Part shown: positions 54,160 through 63,000 of the stretch, piece after piece | Layout: each line of letters begins with the position of its first letter | How positions within the stretch are numbered: position 1 is the first letter of the stretch | Source of the DNA: Schauerella fraxinea | GTDB lineage: Bacteria; Pseudomonadota; Gammaproteobacteria; Burkholderiales; Burkholderiaceae_B | NCBI GenBank assembly: GCA_030849965.1 | Contig: JAVDKL010000001.1 | Coordinates: forward strand, 2,710,554 to 2,774,553 | Length of the DNA stretch: 64,000 nucleotides | Direction: 5' to 3' | Position numbers and translations under genes: made by a program | Notes under the pieces: model-generated | What the model was told of the DNA's origin: nothing | The model's database searches: none | What the model saw: only the letters and a program-made list of their open reading frames with translations

Positions 54160-54900
54160 TCAAAGATTCAAACGCTTGAACAGCACCGTCGGCACATTGC
54201 GAATCGCGAGCATGATCAACGCCCAAAAATGCGGCGCATAAACCGAATCCGATTTGCGTTCGACAGCCTTGCAAATGATCGCAGCCACTTTCTCGGCCGA
54301 CGCCACCAGGGGCCCCGGCAACGGCAGGCCCTGCGTCATCGGCGTATCGACGAAACCCGGCTTGATGGTCAACACATGCACGCCTACCTTGAACATGCGG
54401 GCGCGCAACCCTTCGCAGAATGCCGTCACGGCCGCCTTGGCCGATCCATACAGATAATTGGTGGGTCGTCCGCGCTCACCCGCAACCGATGAAATCACCG
54501 CGATCGTACCGTGGCGATCTTTCTCCATCCGGTTGGCCAGATCGGTCAATACGGCAATCACGCTCAAACCGTTGCTCGAAAATTCCTTGAGCGCATGGGC
54601 GGCCGTTTGCTCGCACTGCTGTTGATCCGGCAGCGTGCCGTGCGCGATCAGCGCCACATCGATATGCGTCAGCGTGCGATAGCACGCATCCAGCATGGTG
54701 CCGTGCGCATCAAAATCGTTCATGTCCAATGCATGCACATCCACCGATACCGCACCGCGCGCGCGCAGATCGTCAGCGGCTTGAGCGAGCTTTTCGGTAT
54801 TGCGGCCCACCAAAAAGAAGGCGGCTTTCTCGCCTGCCCAGTTTCTCGCGCAGGCATGCGCAATGGCCGAGGTCGCGCCGATGATCAGAATTTTTTTCAT
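54160..54900 (-). CDS. dprE2: DprE2-like short-chain reductase
   Basis: A 246-aa classical SDR. The Rossmann motif is GATSAIAHACARNWA at residues 8-22, the catalytic SS-V-A-G, YLYGSAKAAV gives YxxxK, and KPGFVDTPM follows. Mycobacterial DprE2 reduces the 2-keto intermediate made by DprE1, completing the C2 epimerisation that turns polyprenyl-phosphate ribose into arabinose. The assignment here rests on SDR similarity plus direct overlap with the DprE1-like gene (ATGA at 54897-54900), as the two work as a pair. Confidence 0.78.
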   Translation of the reverse strand: MKKILIIGATSAIAHACARNWAGEKAAFFLVGRNTEKLAQAADDLRARGAVSVDVHALDMNDFDAHGTMLDACYRTLTHIDVALIAHGTLPDQQQCEQTAAHALKEFSSNGLSVIAVLTDLANRMEKDRHGTIAVISSVAGERGRPTNYLYGSAKAAVTAFCEGLRARMFKVGVHVLTIKPGFVDTPMTQGLPLPGPLVASAEKVAAIICKAVERKSDSVYAPHFWALIMLAIRNVPTVLFKRLNL

Positions 54901-56219
54901 GACTGCGTCACTCTTTTCCAGAACTGCGAGCACAGAAGCGGATCCCGCAACGTTTCCACTTCGTGCCATTGGGGATAGGCGCGACGAAAATCTTCGCCGC
55001 GCATGTGTGCGTCTTTCGCCGGGTACAACCGCCCGCCCGCCTCATTGACGATAACGTCGAGGTCGCGCAGCAGACGATCGAGGCGCGCATTATTGGGAAA
55101 ATCCAGTGCCAATGACGTGCCCGACATTGGAAACGACATCACGCCGGGCGACGCAATATTGCCGCAGCGCTTCAGTACTGCCAGAAACGAACCCGTGCCT
55201 GAGCGCGCAATCGCCGCGAGCAACGCCCGCGTCGCGGGCTCGGCACTGTGATCCGGAATCACGCACTGAAATTGTTGAAAGCCCCGCCGACCGTAAATGC
55301 GATTCCAGTGAAGGATGCCGTCGAGCGGATAGAAGAACGGCTCGAAATCCGTTCTCGATTGCTGCTTGCCGGCTTTCTGCTTGGCATAGTAGGCCCAGTT
55401 GAAAGCACGCAGCGTTACGTTATTGATCGCGGATATGGGCAGCACGAACGGCACGGTGCGCTTGCGGCTGGGTTTCAGTTCAAGCTCGCCGATGCGGGCG
55501 TGATCGCCCACCATGTAAATGCCGCGCCCGGCGTTTTCTCCCGTCGCCAGGCAATCCACCCATGCCACACCATACTCGTGCACCGGATCGAGTTCGGCGG
55601 AGAGCTTGAAAAATTCCGCCAAGGAACCGAATTTGTAGGACGTCACATCGATCGCGGGCGACACGATGGGCATCAACTGAAACGCCACCCACGTGATAAC
55701 CCCGGTCAAGCCGAGGCCACCGATCGACGCGGCAAACAGCGCCGCGTTTTGCGTAGGCGAACACACCAATTCCGATGCGTTATCGGAACGAGACAATCCA
55801 AACGCAAGCACATGACGACCGAATGTGCCGCGCACATGATGATTCTTGCCATGCACGTCGTTGGCAATCGCTCCACCCAATGTCACGTACTTCGTGCCGG
55901 GCGTAACCGGCACGAACCAGCCATTCGGTACGGCGATATTCAATACATCGGCCAGCAACACCCCTGCTTCGGCTTTGATGCGCCCATTGGTCCAATCGGC
56001 TTCGATGAAGCGATTGAGGCCGTCCATCGCAATCACATGATTCGACTCGGCATAGCAGCTGTCACCGTAACTGCGGCCATTGCCGAAAGGCAGTGTGCTC
56101 GCATAGCGCTTTCCTACGGACTGCAGTAAAGCCGGCACGTCGTCGCGCCACGCCGCTGCGTGAGCCGCTTGAGGCGTGGCCGGATAGCGGCCCCATGACA
56201 GACGCGTGGGCAAACTCAC
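54897..56219 (-). CDS. dprE1: DprE1-like FAD oxidase (polyprenylphosphoryl-pentose 2'-oxidase)
   Basis: A 440-aa FAD-linked oxidase. FGNGRSYGDSC (near residue 46) and PVTPGTKYVTLGGAIANDVHGKNHH (in parts, near 105-130) match the FAD site of mycobacterial DprE1, including the histidine used for cofactor contact. The C-terminal block GGRLYPAKD keeps the active-site Lys. Where M. tuberculosis DprE1 has Cys387 (VCVDFP), this protein has Ala (LALDFP). The start is GTG at 56219, overlapping the UbiA-HAD stop (GTGA). It should oxidise C2 of a polyprenyl-phosphate ribofuranose; substrate inferred from homology. Confidence 0.82.
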   Translation of the reverse strand: MSLPTRLSWGRYPATPQAAHAAAWRDDVPALLQSVGKRYASTLPFGNGRSYGDSCYAESNHVIAMDGLNRFIEADWTNGRIKAEAGVLLADVLNIAVPNGWFVPVTPGTKYVTLGGAIANDVHGKNHHVRGTFGRHVLAFGLSRSDNASELVCSPTQNAALFAASIGGLGLTGVITWVAFQLMPIVSPAIDVTSYKFGSLAEFFKLSAELDPVHEYGVAWVDCLATGENAGRGIYMVGDHARIGELELKPSRKRTVPFVLPISAINNVTLRAFNWAYYAKQKAGKQQSRTDFEPFFYPLDGILHWNRIYGRRGFQQFQCVIPDHSAEPATRALLAAIARSGTGSFLAVLKRCGNIASPGVMSFPMSGTSLALDFPNNARLDRLLRDLDVIVNEAGGRLYPAKDAHMRGEDFRRAYPQWHEVETLRDPLLCSQFWKRVTQS

Positions 56220-57640
56220 GTCGCAATCCAGAAAATGATGCCGAACAACGCGCCCACGACGAGACTCACACGATCCTTGACGGCGAAGACGATCGGATCG
56301 TCGTGCATCTCACCCCGATGCGTCAGCATCCAGGTGCGCGAAATCCAGAACAGCAGCAAGGGACACGAAAGCCACAGCACTTCCGGATGCCGGTAGAGCG
56401 CGATGATGTTTTGTTCCTGGATGTAGAGGGCGAGCACCATGACGGCGATATAGCCGGAAGCGGCGCCCAGCGATGAGATCATTTCGAGATCGTCGGGAAA
56501 ATAGCCGCGCCCACGCGTCTGGCCTTCCTTGCCGCGTCGCCTTGCCTCGCCCAGCTCGGCGTAACGCTTGACCAGAGCTAGGCTGAGAAACATGAACATG
56601 GAGAAAGCCAGCATCCAGAACGTCAAATCGATCTGGAAAGCCAGGGCACCGGCAATGATGCGACAGGTGTACAGCACGCCGAGCGTAACCACGTCGACCA
56701 TCATTTGCCGCTTGAGCCACAACGAGTACAGCAGCGTAATGACGTAGTACCCTGCCAGGCCCAGCGCGAACGCATAGGGCAGCAGCGCAAGCGATAGCGC
56801 AAATGCAGCGGCGAGCAGAAGCGGAAACGCCAATATGCCATGCTTGATCTCGAGCATGCCGGCAGCAAACGGACGTTTGCGCTTATATGCATGCTGCCGG
56901 TCGTCCTCGATATCCAGCAGATCGTTCAGCAAATAAACACTCGAAGCGCACAAACCGAAAGCGACAAAAGCCACCACACCGGTCAAGATCAGCGGAAGCT
57001 CACCGATGCGATGGCCTGCAAGCAAAGGCACAAAAATCAGCAGATTCTTGATCCATTGGTGAAGCCGGAGCGCCTTCATCCAACTGCGCCATTTCGGCGG
57101 CGAATCTATCGTGACCGAATCGATCATGCGCTTCGATTTGGCGCGTCGGAGCACACCATGATGCGGCTCCACGACATGTGCTTCGCGGGCAGCTTCCCAC
57201 ACAACGATATCGTCCTGGGAATTGCCAACGTAGTCGAATCCCTCGCGGCCGTACTCGTCCACCAGTTTGTCGCGTTTGCGCTGCGCCGACAAATTGACGT
57301 CGTCTTCAGTGGCAATCACTTCATCGAATAATTGCAGGTGCGCAGCCACTTTGTCGGCGTACAGGCGATGCGTCGCCGTCGCGAGGACGACTTTGCGGCC
57401 GGCCGCGCGGGCCGCAACGATCATCTCGATCACACGCTCGTTATAGGGCAACGTCTCGACATCGGTGTGCGTCTCGGCCGCCAGACGATGCTTGAGATGC
57501 GTCTTGCCCTTCAAGAGCCACAGCACAGGTTCGAAGACACGCGCCGGACTCGCTTTGAAAAAGCCCAACCATGTCTCGAACAACATGTCCGAGCGCAAAA
57601 GCGTTCCGTCCAAATCGACGACCAATGGACACTGGTTCAT
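56216..57640 (-). CDS. HAD phosphatase-UbiA prenyltransferase fusion (polyprenyl-phosphate 5-phosphoribosyltransferase-like)
   Basis: A 474-aa two-domain protein. Residues 1-190 are a HAD hydrolase (VVDLDGTLL with D9 and D11; ATATHR; YVGNSQDD). Residues 195-474 are a UbiA-family membrane prenyltransferase with LRLHQWIKNLLIF and the divalent-metal motif NDLLDIEDD (239-247), then KRKRPFAAG. Rv3806c, the mycobacterial 5-phosphoribosyl transferase, is a UbiA of this type; the HAD part could remove the 5'-phosphate from the product, a job done by a separate phosphatase in mycobacteria. The start at 57640 is favoured over an ATG nine codons upstream. Confidence 0.85.
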   Translation of the reverse strand: MNQCPLVVDLDGTLLRSDMLFETWLGFFKASPARVFEPVLWLLKGKTHLKHRLAAETHTDVETLPYNERVIEMIVAARAAGRKVVLATATHRLYADKVAAHLQLFDEVIATEDDVNLSAQRKRDKLVDEYGREGFDYVGNSQDDIVVWEAAREAHVVEPHHGVLRRAKSKRMIDSVTIDSPPKWRSWMKALRLHQWIKNLLIFVPLLAGHRIGELPLILTGVVAFVAFGLCASSVYLLNDLLDIEDDRQHAYKRKRPFAAGMLEIKHGILAFPLLLAAAFALSLALLPYAFALGLAGYYVITLLYSLWLKRQMMVDVVTLGVLYTCRIIAGALAFQIDLTFWMLAFSMFMFLSLALVKRYAELGEARRRGKEGQTRGRGYFPDDLEMISSLGAASGYIAVMVLALYIQEQNIIALYRHPEVLWLSCPLLLFWISRTWMLTHRGEMHDDPIVFAVKDRVSLVVGALFGIIFWIAT

Positions 57641-57817
57641 TCGCACCTCTGAGGTAAAGCGGCGCAATCAACCGGCAACACTTGCGGTCTTTCGGGCATG
57701 CGCCATACCGCACGCGCCAGCGCTTCAATTAGCAAGTCGGGCATTTTAGCTAAAAGCGAGATAGCGCAACACCGCACGCTCCTCTCGCGTTACAGCCAGT
57801 CTGCCAAAACAGCGCAC

Positions 57818-58750
57818 TTACTGCTGCTGCACTTCAAGCCATTCGGCCGTTCGCTTCAATCCCTCTTCGAACGATACCTGCGGTGACCAACCCAAGTCGG
57901 CTTGCGCCCTCGAGATATCGAGCACGCTTCGGGGTACGTCGCCGGGCCGGGGATTGAGATACTTGACTGCGAGCGAGCGCCCTAATAGTTTCTCTATGGC
58001 ATGAATAATGTCATTGAGCGAACGCCCAGCGCCTGCACCGATGTTGAAGACCTTTTCGGCTCCTTCATGCTCCGATGCGGCCAGGATGGCTGAAACAACG
58101 TCGTCGATATAGATATAGTCGCGCAGGGTACCGCCATCACCCCAGATCTCGATGGCGCGATCATCCATCGCCTTCTGCAGAAACGTCATGATGGCGCCGT
58201 GGATTTTTACCGTGCTTTGGAAAGCGCCAAACGGATTGGCCACCCGCAGCACTCGAAAATCCAGGTTGTACAGATGATTGAATAGAAACAGATACTTTTC
58301 GATCGCCAACTTGGTCACGCCATATGCCGTAATCGGCCATGTGGGCGCGTCTTCAAATGTGGGGATGTGCTTGGGCACGCCGTAGACCGTACCGCCCGAT
58401 GACACGAAAACGACACGCTTAACGCCTGCCTCTCGGCAAGCTTCCAGCATGGCGATCGTGGGCTTCACACTGCTTTCGAGATCGGCCATCTTGTCGAAGT
58501 TGGAGCTGGTCGGCGTCGATGTGTTAACCAGGTGGTAAACGACATCGGTATCGCCCAGAACCGCCGCCACACTCGCTGGCTCGGAAAAATCCCCTGTTAT
58601 CCAAGGAACGCCCTTCATCGCGTCGGGAAAGGCCTGCCGCCTTCCGAAGGCTTTCAGGGAGGACACTTTTCCGTTCAGGGCGCGGCACAGATTGGTACCG
58701 ATAAATCCGCCTGCGCCCAATACGACACAGCGGGACTCAGAAAGCAGCAT
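57818..58750 (-). CDS. NAD-dependent nucleotide-sugar epimerase/dehydratase (GalE-like)
   Basis: A 310-aa extended SDR: VLGAGGFIGTNL at the N-terminus, VFVSSGGTVYG, the dyad YGVTK (Tyr-x3-Lys) and GDGGTLRDYIYIDDV, all typical of UDP-hexose 4-epimerases and related enzymes. GGAG stands right before the ATG at 58750, which sets the start. It lies 177 bp upstream of the UbiA-HAD gene on the same strand, so it may or may not share its transcript. The nucleotide sugar is not determined. Confidence 0.87.
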   Translation of the reverse strand: MLLSESRCVVLGAGGFIGTNLCRALNGKVSSLKAFGRRQAFPDAMKGVPWITGDFSEPASVAAVLGDTDVVYHLVNTSTPTSSNFDKMADLESSVKPTIAMLEACREAGVKRVVFVSSGGTVYGVPKHIPTFEDAPTWPITAYGVTKLAIEKYLFLFNHLYNLDFRVLRVANPFGAFQSTVKIHGAIMTFLQKAMDDRAIEIWGDGGTLRDYIYIDDVVSAILAASEHEGAEKVFNIGAGAGRSLNDIIHAIEKLLGRSLAVKYLNPRPGDVPRSVLDISRAQADLGWSPQVSFEEGLKRTAEWLEVQQQ

Positions 58751-58869
58751 TAAAACTCCTGCACCAAGGAAAATACATACACTAACGATGGGCGCGGCGC
58801 CAAGAATGGCCAGAGGACACGATAGCGAGGCAGTGCGATAATTCGGTCTGCTATAAGGACGCGATCGCA

Positions 58870-60051
58870 ATGACCGACACCAGTACAGCTTATCGTTTTA
58901 CCGATCCGATGGACCTACCCCGCATCGACCTCGAAGGGGTAGCCTCCGGAGCGATTGGCGTGTTCGTGTTGAACGAACATGGGCAAACCTTCGATCGGAT
59001 TGCGCCCGCTTTTCACGACATACCGACCAAGGGTAGCAGATTTCCGGAACTGCTGACGCCGTACACCGGCATCGTTCCGGCCGAGTTTGTCGTATGCAAA
59101 AACAACGCGAAACTTATCGGTTACCGAACGCTTCTAACTGCCGAGAACGAGCTGATTCAAGATCGCACATTTACCAACGACGCGCACCGCAAAGGCGCCA
59201 TCGAACGTATGTCGATGACGGATGGTTTTAACAACGAAGACACGCTGCTGCGGCCGGTTGGGGACGGCGAGGATTTTGTCGAGACGCCCAACCCTCGCAC
59301 GCATCAGCACATCGCAGGCACGACGGTGGTCCTCGCCTCGACCGAGCCCTCCAACTACGGCTCCTTTCTCTTTCGCATCCTGCCCAAACTCGGGATCGTG
59401 GACCAACTGAATCTGAAAGATTTCAAGATTCTGGTTCCGTCATACAACCCGAACATGCTCGCGCTGCTGCAGCTCGCTGGTCTGAAGACCGAGCAACTGG
59501 TGCTTCAAGACGTCAACATCGAATATCACATGGACCGCGCGTTGATGGTCAGCATGCAAAATGAAGAAGCTTTTCTTCATCAGCCGACCCGCGAGTTCTA
59601 TAAAAAATTCAAGTCTCGCATTCCGCACTCGCAACCCCATCGTCGCCTATATCTCACACGGCGCGGGATGAGTGCCGGCGCAACGGGACGCGCCATGACG
59701 AACGAATTGGAAGTTGCCACGGCATTGGAAAGCCATGGTTTCGAGATCATGGAGCCATCGAGACTCAGCCCGCGCGAACAGATAAAGCTGTTTGCATCGG
59801 CGTCGGTCGTCGTCGGGCAATCTGGCTCTGCGCTCTTTAACTGCGTATTCATGCAGCCTGGCACTCGCCTGATCGACATGGAATCGGAACCCCACTGGCT
59901 ACACGCTCATATGTGCCTATTTGGATCCCAGGGACTACGCTACGGTATTTTCGAGGCGGAGTCGCTGGCACCTCCCGGTTCGCCGCCCCATCAGCCCTTT
60001 GTCGTGGACACTGACCGCCTTATCGCAAGAACCATAGAATTTGCGTATTAG
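58870..60051 (+). CDS. Glycosyltransferase family 61 (DUF563) protein
   Basis: A 393-aa protein. The C-terminal half shows the DUF563/GT61 blocks: RRLYLTRRG, AFESHGFEIMEPSRLS-like ALESHGFEIMEPS, ASASVVVGQSGSALFNCVFM (in parts), PGTRLIDME. These correspond to the nucleotide-sugar site of GT61 enzymes. The N-terminal 130 residues are less conserved. AAGGA lies 9 nt before the ATG. It diverges from the epimerase gene and converges with the large glycosyltransferase, 19 bp apart. Confidence 0.82.
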   Translation: MTDTSTAYRFTDPMDLPRIDLEGVASGAIGVFVLNEHGQTFDRIAPAFHDIPTKGSRFPELLTPYTGIVPAEFVVCKNNAKLIGYRTLLTAENELIQDRTFTNDAHRKGAIERMSMTDGFNNEDTLLRPVGDGEDFVETPNPRTHQHIAGTTVVLASTEPSNYGSFLFRILPKLGIVDQLNLKDFKILVPSYNPNMLALLQLAGLKTEQLVLQDVNIEYHMDRALMVSMQNEEAFLHQPTREFYKKFKSRIPHSQPHRRLYLTRRGMSAGATGRAMTNELEVATALESHGFEIMEPSRLSPREQIKLFASASVVVGQSGSALFNCVFMQPGTRLIDMESEPHWLHAHMCLFGSQGLRYGIFEAESLAPPGSPPHQPFVVDTDRLIARTIEFAY

Positions 60052-60070
60052 GCGGCCCGTAGACCACGCG

Positions 60071-63000
60071 CTAGCGGTAACTGGAGTTGCGAACGGTCGT
60101 GGCGTAGTGAAATCCCTTCGATGCCGCAATCACAGGTATCAACCGTTCCAACGCATGCAACACACTGCCATCGACCGGTAGCGGCTCGGCCGGAACAATC
60201 GCGGCAGGCAGGGCCAGGAGAGGCTGCAACGCCGCCGTTCTGGCCCAGAACATCGTACCGACCGGAAACTCAGGCGTCTCCGGCAACGCGTCGGCGATTC
60301 CCAGAGCAAGCGCTGCCTGCTTGCCGAACTCAAGGTTAGCTTCCCAGCCAATCAAATGAGGATCCTCCGGGAATACCAACCCGAGCGTTTCGTCCCGTGA
60401 AAATGCATCGAAGATTCTCGGGGCTGCGGTACCTTCGATATCGAACAATCGATCCCAGAGAAACGCGCGCCAGCGAGCACCAAAGTCAGCGCTTACGTTC
60501 AGGGTGTCCTTACTCTTCTTGCCGTGCAGGTGGCCGACCACATCGTAGTTGTCGGCAAAGCGGCGCAGCATCTCCACGAACGGCAGGATGTCGCGCCCGT
60601 GGTTTTCGAATGCAATGCAGACAATGTCGCGACCTGCGGTACGGAACGCGCGCTTGATCCGATCGACCTTGGCCGGACCGTCCGTCGTTATCACCACGTC
60701 GAACGGTACCGTTTGCGCGTTTACTCGAGAGACCAGATCGTCAAGATCGTCCATGTAATGCATATGAACGTGGAGCATCGCGCGCAGCGCTGGCGCTCCC
60801 ATGTCGCTTGGAGGTGCGAGCGGATCACGACTATCGACCTGGATCACGGGATGCAACCAGGGGCCGGCAGGCGAACCTTCACCAATGAAGTGCGCAGTGG
60901 GATCGCCCCCTTTTTGCAGGTCGTAACCTGGATAGGATTTGGCGTATGTGTAGGGGTGAAAGCCTGGCAGGATTCTTCTGCTGTAGGCTTCGGGCGCCGG
61001 AAGTTTCGCGTAGTCGAGGTTGCCCGCCGTAACGGCGTAGCGGTCAATGACAGCTTTGCGACGATTCGACTGAATGGGCGTACCGGCGAACAGGCTGACG
61101 TCGACGGCTTGATTGGCAGCCAGCGTCGCTGCGGCGAGTTGCGCGCGCGCCGGCGACGGTGCGCTATCCAATGCCAATTGCTCGAGCTCGGCAACGTACC
61201 TCGTCATATTGAAACGCGCTTCGGCCAAACGCTTCACTGCTGCGCCCAACGACTGCGACAACGCGCGATCATGCGCCAATGCGGCAATCTCCGTCGCTGC
61301 TTCCGCCAGATCCAGATGGGGCACGACCAATCGCGATGTTTCCGGCGTCGAAAGCAGAATCTCGGCCATACCGCTGGCCTCGGCGTAGCAAACGATCGGC
61401 AAGCCTTGCAGCGCGGCATCGATCGAGACGTTCGGCAGCGGATCCAGACGTGAACTCAAGTAGAGCAAGTCGGCGGTCTTGTAGACCGCGTCTACATCGC
61501 CCACAGCGTCGATGATTTCGAACTTGTCTCCCACCCCTGAACGAATAATCTGATCGCTCACATATGCCGAAACATCCAGCGCATCCGTCACCTTGTAACC
61601 ATGGCCGACCCAAACGAAGCGGATGTCCAGATCGGGATATCGCTTGATGACCGTCGTCGCGGTCGACAGAAAGAGATCGACGCCCTTGCGCCAGTCAAAG
61701 AAGCCCATCCCGACCACGAGATAACTCTTCTCACGCGGCTTGGGGCGCAACGAAGCGACCACCTTCTCGGCCTCATTGACGTGGACGACGCCCGCTTTGC
61801 GCGGCTTGGGCGGCACGCGGCTCTGCCCCTGCGGCAGCACGCGCGAACTGCGCACACGCAGAATCGGATAAGCGTCCAGCGAGGATTGCCGAACGACCTC
61901 AGCAGGGAAGACGATCTCGGTAGCCAACTCATACAGGCGCTGCAACGTACCCGTGGGCTTGGTATAAGCAGCAAACTCGTGCACCAATGCGACGACCGGT
62001 ACCCCACTCGTCACGATACCCTCGGTCACCATACGCGATTCGACACTATTGACGATCGCGAACGCGGGAGCGTACTGATGAACGATGGCGCGCCCAAAGG
62101 CGCGTGAGTCCAACTCGTTGTGATACACATGCGGCACAGGCCCGACCAACGCATCCGAGTTCTCTTTGAAGTCGTTCCAAAGCACGCCTTCCTTGAGCGA
62201 AATCAGCACGACTCGATACTTGGCGCGCAGATTCAGCGCGATGTTCCAACCCAGAATAGGCGCGCCGGATCGCGATGCTTCGTGCACCACCACCACTGCC
62301 ACTGGCTTGCTCGGATCGCCAGTGAGCGTTGGAAACTCGTACTCGCTCGCCAATGGCAAAGCACGCCGCCCTTCATGAATACCGTATCGCACGTAGTGCG
62401 CCAGAAATCCGTCAGGCAGCACTTGCAGATCCGGATATCGCTCGAGGTAGTAAGCAGGATCGAAGCGCAAGGAAGGCAACAATCCCTTAACTTCACCGTC
62501 CAGCAGATAGTGATAAACCGGATCGATTTCGCTCGGATTGATGCCGGCAGCCTTGACGTAAAACTCCTCGTCAAAATACGTCGACCCTCTGATCGCTTCG
62601 GCCATCACCAAATAGTGGGCAAAGTAATCCAACAAACTCGGGCCATCACCCTCGCCAAGTTTGTCGTTAAGCCCAAGATAACGGCACGCCGACTCAAAAA
62701 TCTCCAGCTGACGATCGACGACTTTGGGCGCGACACCCGGGATCTCGACTGCGGCTTCCGAGGGACGCCCACGAACCACGTTCCGAACCAACTGCTTGCC
62801 GCGACGAGGGATACTTCGAACGGACGACGGCACCCGATCCAGATACGGCACCAATTTTGTGCCTAGCCACCACTCCCTCGATCGGTAAACACCATCGAGT
62901 GTCGACAACGTAGACGCCAACTCTTGGCGCAGCGCCTGCTCGGCACCGCTCGACAGGCCGGCCTCCACTACGGGCAAGGCAACAGGCGTCTCTAGGCTCG

